NCBI GenBank assembly: GCA_044359885.1
Contig: JBIKLI010000095.1
Location: forward strand, 1-13,172
Origin: CAIOSQ01 sp044359885
Lineage (GTDB): Bacteria; Pseudomonadota; Alphaproteobacteria; CACIAM-22H2
Reading direction: 5' to 3'
Length of the DNA: 13,172 bases
The notes under the pieces are model-generated. The model saw only the letters and a list, made by a program, of their open reading frames with translations. It was not told where the DNA came from and did no database searches. Every line of letters begins with the position of its first letter. The stretch's first letter is position 1. This document shows, piece after piece, positions 1 to 8,875 of the stretch. The position numbers and the translations under genes were made by a program.

Positions 1-1
1 C

Positions 2-52
2 GGCCAGGGCTATCTCTTCGGCGAGCCGCGCCAGGCAAAGACGGCGGCCTGA
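2..52 (+). CDS. C-terminal end of a probable EAL-domain (c-di-GMP phosphodiesterase) protein, partial
   Basis: The reading frame enters from the left edge and ends at the TGA at 50-52, leaving only 16 residues (GQGYLFGEPRQAKTAA). The string QGYLFGEP closely resembles the end of EAL domains, where Q-G-(Y/F)-L-F/Y-(G/S)-x-P closes the barrel shortly before the C terminus. From that family knowledge I infer a cyclic-di-GMP phosphodiesterase or a GGDEF-EAL fusion. Catalytic residues lie outside the window, so activity cannot be judged. A hairpin 17 bases after the stop could mark the transcript end. The call rests on one short motif. Confidence 0.6.
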   Translation, partial: GQGYLFGEPRQAKTAA

Positions 53-69
53 GCGCGCGGCCGGCACCG

Positions 70-91
70 GTCGCCGCGCTGGCGCGGCGAC
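70..91 (+). terminator. Strong GC hairpin after the EAL-type gene, possible terminator
   Basis: Nine bases at 70-78 (GTCGCCGCG) pair perfectly with 83-91 (CGCGGCGAC) around a CTGG loop. It sits in the 66-base gap between the stop at 52 and the next start at 119. No T-tract follows, so it is not a canonical intrinsic terminator. It may stabilise a 3' end or act with Rho. Confidence 0.4.
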
Positions 92-118
92 GGCGGGCGT
101 GGCATCTAGCGGGACGTC

Positions 119-1012
119 ATGACCGCAAAATCCGCCGGCCATCCGCCGCAGATCCTGCCCGGCCTCGCCCCGATCGCAGACCGCTACGACGCCTTCGTGC
201 TCGATCTCTGGGGCTGCGTCCATGACGGGATCCGTCCGTATCCGGGCGTTCCCGAAGCCCTGGCGGCGATGCGCGCGGCCGGCAAGCGGGTGCTGATGCT
301 CTCGAACGTGCCGCGTCGCGTCGCGCCGGTTCACGAGATGCTGGCCGGAATGGGGATCGGCCCGGATCGCTACGACGTCGTCCTCAGCTCGGGCGAATCG
401 GCATGGCGTGCCCTGAAGCTGCGGCCGGACGCCGCCCATGCCGCGCTCGGCCGGGTCGGATACCATCTCGGCCCGGCGCGCGACGTGACGATCTTCGACG
501 ACGGTGCGGCGATCCGGGCGAGCGTCCTGTCGGCCGCCGATTTCCTGCTCTGCACCGGCCCGCAGACCGATCTGGCGCCGCTCGAGGCGCACGAGGACCT
601 GCTCGCCGCTTCCCTGGCGCGCGGCCTGCCCATGCTCTGCGCCAATCCCGATCTCTGGGTGATGCGCGGCGACCAGCGTCTGATCTGCGCCGGGCTGATC
701 GCCGCGCGCTACCGGGCGCTGGGCGGCAGGGTGCTCTACCATGGCAAGCCGCATCGTGCGGTTTACGACGCCGCGCTCGAGCTGCTCGGGCGCCCGGCCC
801 GTGGACGGGTACTCTGTGTCGGCGACGGGCTGCTGACGGACATCGCCGGCGCCGTCGCCGCCGGTCTCGATTGCGCGCTGATCCCCGGTGGGGTGCATGG
901 CGAGGCCCATGGCATGGCCATGGGCGCGCCGCCCGATCCGGTCCGGCTCGACGCGATGCTGGACGGCCACGCGGCCCGGCCGACCTACGCCATCCCCAGC
1001 CTGCGCTGGTGA
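119..1012 (+). CDS. HAD-superfamily class IIA hydrolase (TIGR01459-like)
   Basis: A 297-residue cytosolic protein with the HAD motifs in order. Motif I is DLWGCVHDG with nucleophile Asp29. Motif II is LSN with Ser62. An NPD cap signature is at 176-178. The motif III lysine is Lys210 in HGKPH. Motif IV is GDGLLTD with Asp236 and Asp241. The order and cap position fit class IIA HAD phosphatases (NagD/p-nitrophenylphosphatase-like). The residue two after the nucleophile, normally Asp, is Trp31. I recall D-x-W-G as typical of the TIGR01459 subfamily, whose substrate is not established; the family is often described as a sugar-phosphatase-like hydrolase. ATG at 119 follows GGGA at 111-114, a close-set ribosome site. 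A hairpin begins right after the stop, so the gene may be a single transcription unit. The family call is firm; the substrate is unknown. Confidence 0.88.
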   Translation: MTAKSAGHPPQILPGLAPIADRYDAFVLDLWGCVHDGIRPYPGVPEALAAMRAAGKRVLMLSNVPRRVAPVHEMLAGMGIGPDRYDVVLSSGESAWRALKLRPDAAHAALGRVGYHLGPARDVTIFDDGAAIRASVLSAADFLLCTGPQTDLAPLEAHEDLLAASLARGLPMLCANPDLWVMRGDQRLICAGLIAARYRALGGRVLYHGKPHRAVYDAALELLGRPARGRVLCVGDGLLTDIAGAVAAGLDCALIPGGVHGEAHGMAMGAPPDPVRLDAMLDGHAARPTYAIPSLRW

Positions 1013-1029
1013 CCCGGCCCGCGGCCGGG
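1013..1029 (+). terminator. Hairpin directly after the HAD gene stop, possible terminator
   Basis: CCCGGCC (1013-1019) pairs with GGCCGGG (1023-1029) around a three-base loop, starting at the base after the TGA. No T-run follows. It could be a weak or Rho-assisted terminator, or a 3'-end stabiliser separating the HAD gene from the mutase gene. Confidence 0.4.
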
Positions 1030-1069
1030 CGATATCCTGCGTCGGGGCCGCGTTTGGGGCTAAACTCGG

Positions 1070-1082
1070 CCGGTCAGACCGG
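1070..1082 (+). promoter_or_regulatory. Small inverted repeat overlapping the mutase ribosome-binding site
   Basis: CCGGT (1070-1074) and ACCGG (1078-1082) form a perfect 5-base inverted repeat with a CAG centre. The right arm covers the first two bases of the GGAG Shine-Dalgarno at 1081-1084, which lies 9 bases before the ATG at 1094. In mRNA the stem could partly mask the ribosome site. A 5-base stem can arise by chance in such GC-rich DNA. Confidence 0.25.
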
Positions 1083-1093
1083 AGACGGAAGCC

Positions 1094-3241
<2,148 letters not shown>

Positions 3242-3265
3242 CCCGCCGCGCGAGGGAGGAACGAC

Positions 3266-6200
3266 ATGGCCAGCCCGGACAGCGACAAGCTCGTCGTGCT
3301 CAAGGCGCCCGGTGCCGCCAGGCGCGCGCCCTCGTCCGAGGCCGAGCCCGCGGGCGACGCGCCGCCACGCCTGCCCGGCACCCGGCCCGCCGATTGGCTG
3401 GGGCTCGGCGCCGCCGCGGTGACCTTCGCGTGGCTTGCGCTGGCGCTGCGCTATTTCTACGCCGAACTCGGCTGGGCCGCCTTCGACGGTCTGCTGCTGC
3501 ACGAGAAGGCGCAGCTCGTCGTCGGCGTCGCGACGCCGGTGGCGGCCCTGTGGCTGGCGGTCGCCTATGCGGCGCGCGGCCGCGAGATGCGCGACGTGGC
3601 GCGCGACCTGCGCCGCGAGCTGGCGGCGCTCAACGCCGACACCGCCGGGCTGGACGGGCGCGCGACGACCCTGGCCGGGGCGCTCCGGGACCAGGCGCGA
3701 CTTTTCGCGGAGGCTGCCGACAAGGCGGCGGGGCGCCTCGACGACAGCCGTCAGGCGCTGAGCCGCAATGTCGGCGAGCTGTCGACGTCCTCGGACCTGG
3801 CCTCGACGCGCCTGGCGCAGGTCATGTCCACCCTGCGCCGCCACGCCGATCAGCTCGAACGCAGCCTGGTGCAGCTGTCGGCGCGCGCCAGCGAGGTCGA
3901 GGCCTCCCTCGCCGCGCAGGCCGGCGTTCTTGCCAGCGCGTCGGACAAGGCCGACCAGCGCGGGCGCGAGATCTCCGGCGCGCTCGCGCGACAGCTCGAG
4001 GAACTGGCGACGGTCAACGAGCGCTCCGTCGCCTTCGCGGGCACGATCCGCGACGCCCTTGCCGCGACCGGCCGCGACCTCGCCCTCGCGACCGAACGCT
4101 CGGGCCTGCGCGTCGACGAGATCCGCAGCGTCCTCAACACCGAGGTCGAACGAGCCCTCGACGCCGCCGAGCGCGCGGCGCAGCGGTCGCGCGAGGTGGG
4201 CGAGACGCTGCGCCGCGAGGCGGGCCAGTTCGGCGCCGCCGTCGAGATCCTCAACGAGCGCGCCGACGGGGCCGCGCGGACGCTGGCTCGCGGCGCTGAC
4301 CAGATCCTCAAGGCGAACGACCAGCTGCGCGACGGCAGCGCGGTGGCCAGCGCCGGCTTCGCGCGCGACATCGCGACGCTGGCCGAGGCCGCCGGCGAGA
4401 CCCAGGCCCGGCTGGAGCGGATCGGCGCCGAGTTGCAGGCGCGCGCGGCCGATCTCGTCGCCATCGGTGTCCGCAGCGGCGAGGCGGTGCAGGCGGCCGA
4501 CGCCGGCGCCGCCGCTCTCGGCGGCACGCTGGGGGATCTCTCGGCGCGTGCCGAGGGCGCCGCCGAGACCATGCGCCGGCAGGGCGCCGAGCTGGGGGCG
4601 ATCGCCGACCAGACGGCGGTGCGGGTGCGCGCGGCGGGCGAGACGCTGCGCCTGGAGACGCGCAAATTCGCCGACACCGCCTCCGCCAGCGTCGCCCGGA
4701 TCGAGGAATTCTCCGGATCCTTCGACAGCCGCGCCGCGGCGCTGGTGGCATCGACCGGCCGCGCCATCGAGGCCGGCGCGGCGCAGCTCGCCCGGTTCGG
4801 CGAAGGCAGCGAGGAGCTGACGGCGCGGCTGCTCGGCAACGCCGGTCGGCTCGCCGAGATGGCCGCGCTTCTGTCCCGCCGCGGCGCCGAGGCGGGCGAG
4901 ACGCTGCAGGTCCAGGGAGCCGGGCTCGCCGGTCTTGCGGAGCGGATCGCGGCGCTGACCGAGGACAGCGGGCGCGCATCCGCCACGCGGCTGGGCGCCA
5001 CCGAGGAGTGGCTGGTACGCGTCCGGCAGCTGGGCGAGGGCGTCGAGACCACGACACGCGCGCTGTCCGGCGCGCTGGAGACGGCCGGCACGCGGGCGGC
5101 GTCGGCCGGGCTTGCGCTGCGCGGCGAGGCCGAGGCGCTGGCCGCGGGCGCTGCGCGCGCGGTCGACGCGATGCGCGAGGCCCGCGCCGGATTGCGCGAC
5201 GAGATCGGCGGCCTGTCGGCGGATGCCGACCGGCTGCGCGCGCGCGCCGAGGCTGCCGCCGGCGAGAGCATGCATGCGATCGGCGCGGCGCTGGCGCGGA
5301 CGACCGAAGCGCTGGCCGCGCTCGGCGCGCAGGAATCGGAGCTGGGCGCGCGGCTCGCGGCGCTGGAAACCGCCGGGCGCGATGCGCGCGTGGCGCTCGC
5401 CGCCGCCGGCGCCGACGCGGCGCGCGGCGCCGGGGACCTGGGCGCTGCGGCCGACGCGGCCGCGCGGCGTCTGGAGGACCTTGCCGGCCAGGCGACGACG
5501 CGGGCGCAGGAGATCGAGGCGAAGGGGGCGGTCGCGCGGCGCGAACTGGAGGAAACGGCCGCCGCGCTGCATGCGCGGGCCGGGGAGCTTTCCGCGGCGG
5601 CCGAGACCGCGCGCGTGGCGACCGGCGCGGCGAGCGAGGCGCTCGGCGGCGATCTCGCGCGCTTCGAGGCCGTGCTGGCCGATGCCGCGCGCCGCGCGGA
5701 CGACCTGGCCGCGGCGCTGACGGCCCGGTCAGGGGACGTGGCGGCCGCGTCGGAGCAGGCCAGCGCGAGGTTGCGCGGCGTCACCGATCTCATGCGCGAA
5801 GCGGCCGCGTCCGCCGGCACGGCGGCCGAGGGGCTGGCCGCCGGTGCCGACACCGCCGGTGCCGCGCTGGCGCGCCGCATGGAAGAGCTCGACGCCGCCG
5901 CGGACGCGGCGACGGCGCGGATCGACGCGGCCGGTGGCGGGCTGGAGCGCCATGTCGAGACCCTGCGCGACGCGGCGTCGCGAGCGGCGGAGGCGATGGA
6001 CCGCGCCGGCCTGACACTGGAGGCGCGCGGCGGGGCGATCGGCGACGTGGCCGATTCCGCGCTGGCGCGGATCGAGGCCGCCGGCGCCGCGCTGCGCGCG
6101 CGCGGCGAGGATGTGGCCGCGACGTCCGAGGCCGCCGGTCGCCGGCTGGGCGACACGGTATCGACGCTGGGCGCGGCATCGGAGCGGCTGACCGCCGCGG

Positions 6201-7168
6201 CCGACGAGGCGCAGGGCCGGGTGCTCGCGGTCGAGGGCGCGCTGGGCGATCAGGCCCAGCGGTTGCGGGCGGCGGTCGAGCTCGCCGGGCGGCTTGCGGC
6301 CGACGCGGCGGAGACGCTGCGCGCGCGCGCCGCCGATTTCGAGACCCAGACGGCCGACGCCGCGACGCGGATGGAGGCGGCGGGTCTCGCGCACCGGGAG
6401 GGCATGCGCGCGACCACCGACGCCGCGGTCGCGGCGCTCGCCGATCTCGACGCCGTCTGCCGCACCCTGGAGGCGCGGGCGGCTTCGCTTGACGATGCGA
6501 TGGCGCGGGCGGTCGAGGCCGGCGAAGACGTCGCTGCGCGCGGGGCGCGGATCGAGGACGCCGCCGATCGCTCGGCCCAGCGCATCGCGGCGATCGGAGC
6601 CCAGCTGGCCGCGCATGCGGCCCTGCTGGCCGATGCCTCGGCGCGCGGCGACGACGTGATGGCGGCGGCGGCGGAGAAGCTGCGTGTCCATGGCGAGTCG
6701 CTGGTCGCCGCGGCCGAGGCGGCGCGACGCGCCGCCGACGATCTGACGGCCACCGAACTCGATCGCCGCCGCGGCGGCTTTCTCAAATCCTCGCGCGCGG
6801 TGGTCGACGGGCTGAACGGGCTTGCGATCGACCTGTCGCGCAGCCTGTCGCCGACCCTGCCGGAGAAGCTGATGTCCGCCTTCGTGGCGGGCGACCGCGG
6901 CGTCTTCGTGCGCCGCGTGCTGAGCATGGATCTGGGCGGCGACGCGCCGCTGCTGCGCGCGAAGTACCGCGACGATCCCGTCTTCCGGGGCCATGTCGAC
7001 GCCTATGTCCGGCAATTCGAGTCGCTGCGCGCGGCGTCGGTCGCGGCCGATCCGGATGCCATCCTGACCGCGGCCTTCCTGACCTCCGACATCGGCAAGC
7101 TCTACATGTTCCTCGCCGCGGCGATCGAGCGTCCCGATGCGGCCGGCCTGCCGCCGCCAGGGGCCTGA
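3266..7168 (+). CDS. Very large membrane-anchored alanine-rich coiled-coil protein of unknown function
   Basis: A 1300-residue protein with a strong Shine-Dalgarno (AGGGAGGA, 3253-3260) five bases before its ATG. A polar N-terminal segment (1-43) precedes two hydrophobic segments, about 44-64 and 83-103. The following basic stretch (RGREMRDVARDLRRE) predicts that the rest is cytoplasmic. From about 105 to 1160 it is Ala/Arg/Glu-rich heptad-like sequence with degenerate recurring units of the form L-x-A-R-x-x-(D/E). I see no proline from residue 92 to 1195 and only one cysteine (Cys1065), as expected for a long helical rod. The last 130 residues differ: less repetitive, with GDRGVFVRR, a stretch around RDDPVFRGHVDAYVRQFE, and DIGKLYMFL. 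I recall similar C-terminal modules on alphaproteobacterial coiled-coil proteins. The topology resembles Caulobacter TipN (two membrane segments plus a cytoplasmic coiled coil), but I cannot show homology. A scaffold, polarity or envelope-organising role is inference. A chemoreceptor is unlikely because the conserved hairpin tip is absent. Confidence 0.9.
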   Translation: MASPDSDKLVVLKAPGAARRAPSSEAEPAGDAPPRLPGTRPADWLGLGAAAVTFAWLALALRYFYAELGWAAFDGLLLHEKAQLVVGVATPVAALWLAVAYAARGREMRDVARDLRRELAALNADTAGLDGRATTLAGALRDQARLFAEAADKAAGRLDDSRQALSRNVGELSTSSDLASTRLAQVMSTLRRHADQLERSLVQLSARASEVEASLAAQAGVLASASDKADQRGREISGALARQLEELATVNERSVAFAGTIRDALAATGRDLALATERSGLRVDEIRSVLNTEVERALDAAERAAQRSREVGETLRREAGQFGAAVEILNERADGAARTLARGADQILKANDQLRDGSAVASAGFARDIATLAEAAGETQARLERIGAELQARAADLVAIGVRSGEAVQAADAGAAALGGTLGDLSARAEGAAETMRRQGAELGAIADQTAVRVRAAGETLRLETRKFADTASASVARIEEFSGSFDSRAAALVASTGRAIEAGAAQLARFGEGSEELTARLLGNAGRLAEMAALLSRRGAEAGETLQVQGAGLAGLAERIAALTEDSGRASATRLGATEEWLVRVRQLGEGVETTTRALSGALETAGTRAASAGLALRGEAEALAAGAARAVDAMREARAGLRDEIGGLSADADRLRARAEAAAGESMHAIGAALARTTEALAALGAQESELGARLAALETAGRDARVALAAAGADAARGAGDLGAAADAAARRLEDLAGQATTRAQEIEAKGAVARRELEETAAALHARAGELSAAAETARVATGAASEALGGDLARFEAVLADAARRADDLAAALTARSGDVAAASEQASARLRGVTDLMREAAASAGTAAEGLAAGADTAGAALARRMEELDAAADAATARIDAAGGGLERHVETLRDAASRAAEAMDRAGLTLEARGGAIGDVADSALARIEAAGAALRARGEDVAATSEAAGRRLGDTVSTLGAASERLTAAADEAQGRVLAVEGALGDQAQRLRAAVELAGRLAADAAETLRARAADFETQTADAATRMEAAGLAHREGMRATTDAAVAALADLDAVCRTLEARAASLDDAMARAVEAGEDVAARGARIEDAADRSAQRIAAIGAQLAAHAALLADASARGDDVMAAAAEKLRVHGESLVAAAEAARRAADDLTATELDRRRGGFLKSSRAVVDGLNGLAIDLSRSLSPTLPEKLMSAFVAGDRGVFVRRVLSMDLGGDAPLLRAKYRDDPVFRGHVDAYVRQFESLRAASVAADPDAILTAAFLTSDIGKLYMFLAAAIERPDAAGLPPPGA

Positions 7169-7170
7169 AG

Positions 7171-7701
7171 ATGTCCGGCGACGCGCCGGTCGTGCGTCCC
7201 TCCGCCGACGCCGACATCGCCCAGATCGCGCGCATCTACGGCCACCATGTCCGCGAGGGGCTGGCGTCCTTCGAACTGGAGCCGCCGACGGCCGAGGAGA
7301 TGGCGCGCCGGCGCGCCGAGATCCTTGCCCAGGGTCATCCCTATCTCGTCGCCGCCCGCGGCGACGCCGTCGTCGGCTACGCCTATTGCAGCCGGTACCG
7401 GCCACGTCCCGGCTATCGCTTCGCGGTCGAGGATTCGATCTATGTCGACCCTGGGCATCTGCGCATGGGGATCGGGGCGCGACTGCTGGGACCGCTCGTC
7501 GAGGCGGCGACGGCCGGCGGCGCGCGGCAGATGATCGCGGTGATCGGCGACAGCGCCAACCATGCGTCGATCGGCCTCCACGCCCGTTTCGGCTTCCGGG
7601 TGGTCGGCACGATCGAGGCGGTCGGCTTCAAGCTCGGCCGCTGGGTCGATTCGGTGCTGATGCAGCGCCCGCTCGGCGCAGGATCGGCGACCCTGCCCTG
7701 A
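7171..7701 (+). CDS. GNAT N-acetyltransferase, phosphinothricin/methionine-sulfoximine acetyltransferase type
   Basis: A 176-residue single-domain acetyltransferase using acetyl-CoA. Family marks are the opening V-R-P-S-x-x-x-D, an ARIYGHHV-like first helix, VEDSIYVDP on strand 4 (Glu87 at the position expected for the catalytic Glu of Bar/PAT enzymes), the acetyl-CoA loop RMGIGARLL at 98-106, NHASIGLHARFGF at 130-142, and GRWVDS at 156-161. This arrangement is that of the PAT/Bar/YncA branch, whose chromosomal members acetylate methionine sulfoximine, methionine sulfone, phosphinothricin or other small amines. The natural substrate here is not readable from sequence. The ATG lies 2 bases after the stop of the coiled-coil gene, with AGGGG seven bases upstream inside that gene, so translation is probably coupled. 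It converges on the polyphosphate kinase gene. Confidence 0.9.
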   Translation: MSGDAPVVRPSADADIAQIARIYGHHVREGLASFELEPPTAEEMARRRAEILAQGHPYLVAARGDAVVGYAYCSRYRPRPGYRFAVEDSIYVDPGHLRMGIGARLLGPLVEAATAGGARQMIAVIGDSANHASIGLHARFGFRVVGTIEAVGFKLGRWVDSVLMQRPLGAGSATLP

Positions 7702-7702
7702 G

Positions 7703-7718
7703 CGCCCGTCGCCGGGCG
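7703..7718. terminator. Hairpin between convergent genes, possible bidirectional terminator
   Basis: CGCCCG (7703-7708) pairs with CGGGCG (7713-7718) around a TCGC loop. It fills most of the 19-base gap between the acetyltransferase stop (7701) and the end of the - strand kinase gene (7721). Its position suits a shared terminator, but neither side has a T-tract. Confidence 0.4.
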
Positions 7719-7720
7719 GC

Positions 7721-8677
7721 TCAGGCCCGGCCACGCTTCAGGTCGGGGCGCGTCGACTTGTCGATGATGCGGCTGTCGCGACCGACGACATGGTCCGTTG
7801 TGCCGACGATCAGCTTGTCGGGCGCGGTCGCCACCGACTTGTCCCGGTTCGGATAAGGCATGGCGGCCAGGAAGTGCTGCATGCAGTTGAGGCGCGCCCG
7901 CTTCTTGTCGTCGGCCTTGACGATCGTCCAGGGGGCGTCGGCGGTGTCGGTGTGGAAGAACATCGCCTCCTTCGCTTCGGTATAGGCGTCCCACTTGTCG
8001 AGCGAGGCCCGGTCGATCGGCGACAATTTCCACTGCTTGAGCGGATCGGTCTCCCGCGCCTTGAAGCGGCGCGCCTGTTCCTCGCGCGACACCGAGAACC
8101 AGTACTTGACGAGCCGGATCCCCGAGCGGACCAGCATCTGCTCGAGCAGCGGGCACTCGCGCATGAATTCCAGATACTCGTTGGGGGTGCAGAAGCCCAT
8201 CACGCGCTCGACGCCGGCCCGGTTGTACCAGGAGCGGTCGAAGAGGCAGAGCTCGCCTGCCGCCGGAAGGTGCTGGATGTAGCGCTGGAAATACCACTGC
8301 GTCCGTTCGCGCTCGTTGGGCTTCGACAGCGCGACCACCCGCGCGGTGCGCGGGTTGAGGTGCTCCATGTAGCGCTTGATCGTGCCGCCCTTGCCGGCGG
8401 CGTCGCGCCCCTCGAACAGCACGACGACGCGCTGGCCCGTTTCCTCGATCCAGCGCTGGCACTTGAGCAGCTCGCGCTGCAGCGCCAGCATGTGCTCCTC
8501 GTAGACGCCGCCGCGCATGGGCGTCGCGTAGGGATACGCCCCGGTCTCGAACAGCCGCCGGATCGCGGCAGGATCGTGGCGCATGACGCTCAGTTCGTGC
8601 GCGCGGCTGGCCGTCGCCGCCGTGGCGCGACGGCGTGGCGGAGATCCCGCCGGACCGTGCCGATCGATCTTCGTCAT
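7721..8677 (-). CDS. ppk2: Polyphosphate kinase 2 (class I-type PPK2)
   Basis: A 318-residue polyphosphate:nucleoside-diphosphate phosphotransferase. The family uses inorganic polyphosphate to make GTP or ATP from GDP or ADP, or the reverse, linking phosphate storage to nucleotide pools. The P-loop FEGRDAAGKGG has Lys96. The Walker B/lid region is LFDRSWYNRAGVERVMGF at about 145-162. Further family blocks are TPNEYLEFMRECP, DPLKQWKLSP and DAPWTIVKADDKKRARLN. This is the single-domain PPK2 layout, related to Sinorhizobium SMc02148 and Pseudomonas PA0141. I chose ATG at 8677 because GGGGAG lies about 5 bases upstream; its first 31 residues are low-complexity and basic. An internal ATG at 8584 would give 287 residues with a poorer ribosome site. 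The frame stays open far upstream toward 11974, but that is the antisense of the monooxygenase gene. It is monocistronic and divergent from the aromatic operon. Confidence 0.94.
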   Translation of the reverse strand: MTKIDRHGPAGSPPRRRATAATASRAHELSVMRHDPAAIRRLFETGAYPYATPMRGGVYEEHMLALQRELLKCQRWIEETGQRVVVLFEGRDAAGKGGTIKRYMEHLNPRTARVVALSKPNERERTQWYFQRYIQHLPAAGELCLFDRSWYNRAGVERVMGFCTPNEYLEFMRECPLLEQMLVRSGIRLVKYWFSVSREEQARRFKARETDPLKQWKLSPIDRASLDKWDAYTEAKEAMFFHTDTADAPWTIVKADDKKRARLNCMQHFLAAMPYPNRDKSVATAPDKLIVGTTDHVVGRDSRIIDKSTRPDLKRGRA

Positions 8678-8759
8678 CCCCGCTCCCCGCATCTCCGGCG
8701 CGACATGCGCCCCTCTCTTCCGACGCTGCGCCCGCCGCCGCGGCGTGGCAAGACGCCGC

Positions 8760-8772
8760 AACTGCGACAGTT
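8760..8772. promoter_or_regulatory. Perfect 13-base inverted repeat in the divergent spacer
   Basis: AACTG (8760-8764) and CAGTT (8768-8772) flank a CGA centre. It lies 83 bases upstream of the ppk2 start and about 104 bases upstream of the monooxygenase start, next to a TTGACC (8772-8777) that resembles a -35 box but has no partner -10. It could be a regulator site for either gene. Evidence is symmetry alone. Confidence 0.25.
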
Positions 8773-8819
8773 TGACCGTCTTCCGGGGGGCAGACCCCTT
8801 CGCGGCTCGCGGGATTTCG

Positions 8820-8848
8820 TTGAAGGGTGGATCGTATATAGCTAAAGT
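8820..8848 (+). promoter_or_regulatory. Candidate sigma-70-type promoter for the aromatic-CoA operon
   Basis: TTGAAG (8820-8825) and TAAAGT (8843-8848) are separated by 17 bases, each matching four of six consensus positions. A start near 8855 would leave a leader of about 20 bases containing the Shine-Dalgarno GGAG (8868-8871). It lies in the only clearly AT-rich patch of the spacer. TATATT at 8848-8853 is a better -10 by sequence but lacks a properly spaced -35, so the exact boxes are uncertain. Confidence 0.35.
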
Positions 8849-8854
8849 ATATTC
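8834..8854. promoter_or_regulatory. AT-rich imperfect palindrome, candidate operator for the MarR-type regulator
   Basis: A 21-base element with arms G-x-ATATA (8834-8840) and TATAT-x-C (8848-8854), symmetric about 8844. It overlaps the candidate -10 box and ends 21 bases before the monooxygenase ATG. MarR-family dimers typically bind AT-rich palindromes of this size. The operon encodes a MarR protein at 12007-12546, so autoregulated repression relieved by an aromatic CoA thioester is a reasonable inference. Confidence 0.4.
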
Positions 8855-8875
8855 AGGCAGCAGCGGTGGAGCGCC

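Noticed and set aside
1013..1093. Cobalamin riboswitch ahead of methylmalonyl-CoA mutase
   Set aside because: The gap is only 81 bases and shows no B12-box-like conserved segment; known cobalamin riboswitches are around 200 bases.
3850..6156. Open frame of 768 codons on the - strand within the coiled-coil gene
   Set aside because: It is Ala/Ser/Arg-rich antisense shadow produced by the repetitive GC-biased codons of the real gene; no motif and no ribosome site.
3266..7168. Coiled-coil protein as a methyl-accepting chemotaxis receptor
   Set aside because: It has two membrane segments and long helices, but the periplasmic loop is under 20 residues and I cannot find the highly conserved receptor hairpin tip.
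7171..7701. Acetyltransferase as an acquired herbicide or antibiotic resistance gene
   Set aside because: Its codon use and GC match its neighbours, it is coupled to the preceding gene and no mobile element is near; chromosomal relatives of Bar/PAT are common.
8772..8777. TTGACC as a -35 box on the + strand
   Set aside because: It matches five of six -35 positions, but no -10-like sequence occurs 16-18 bases downstream, where the DNA is C-rich.
7790..8845. 351-codon + strand frame opposite ppk2
   Set aside because: It is antisense to conserved PPK2 motifs and its product shows no domain.
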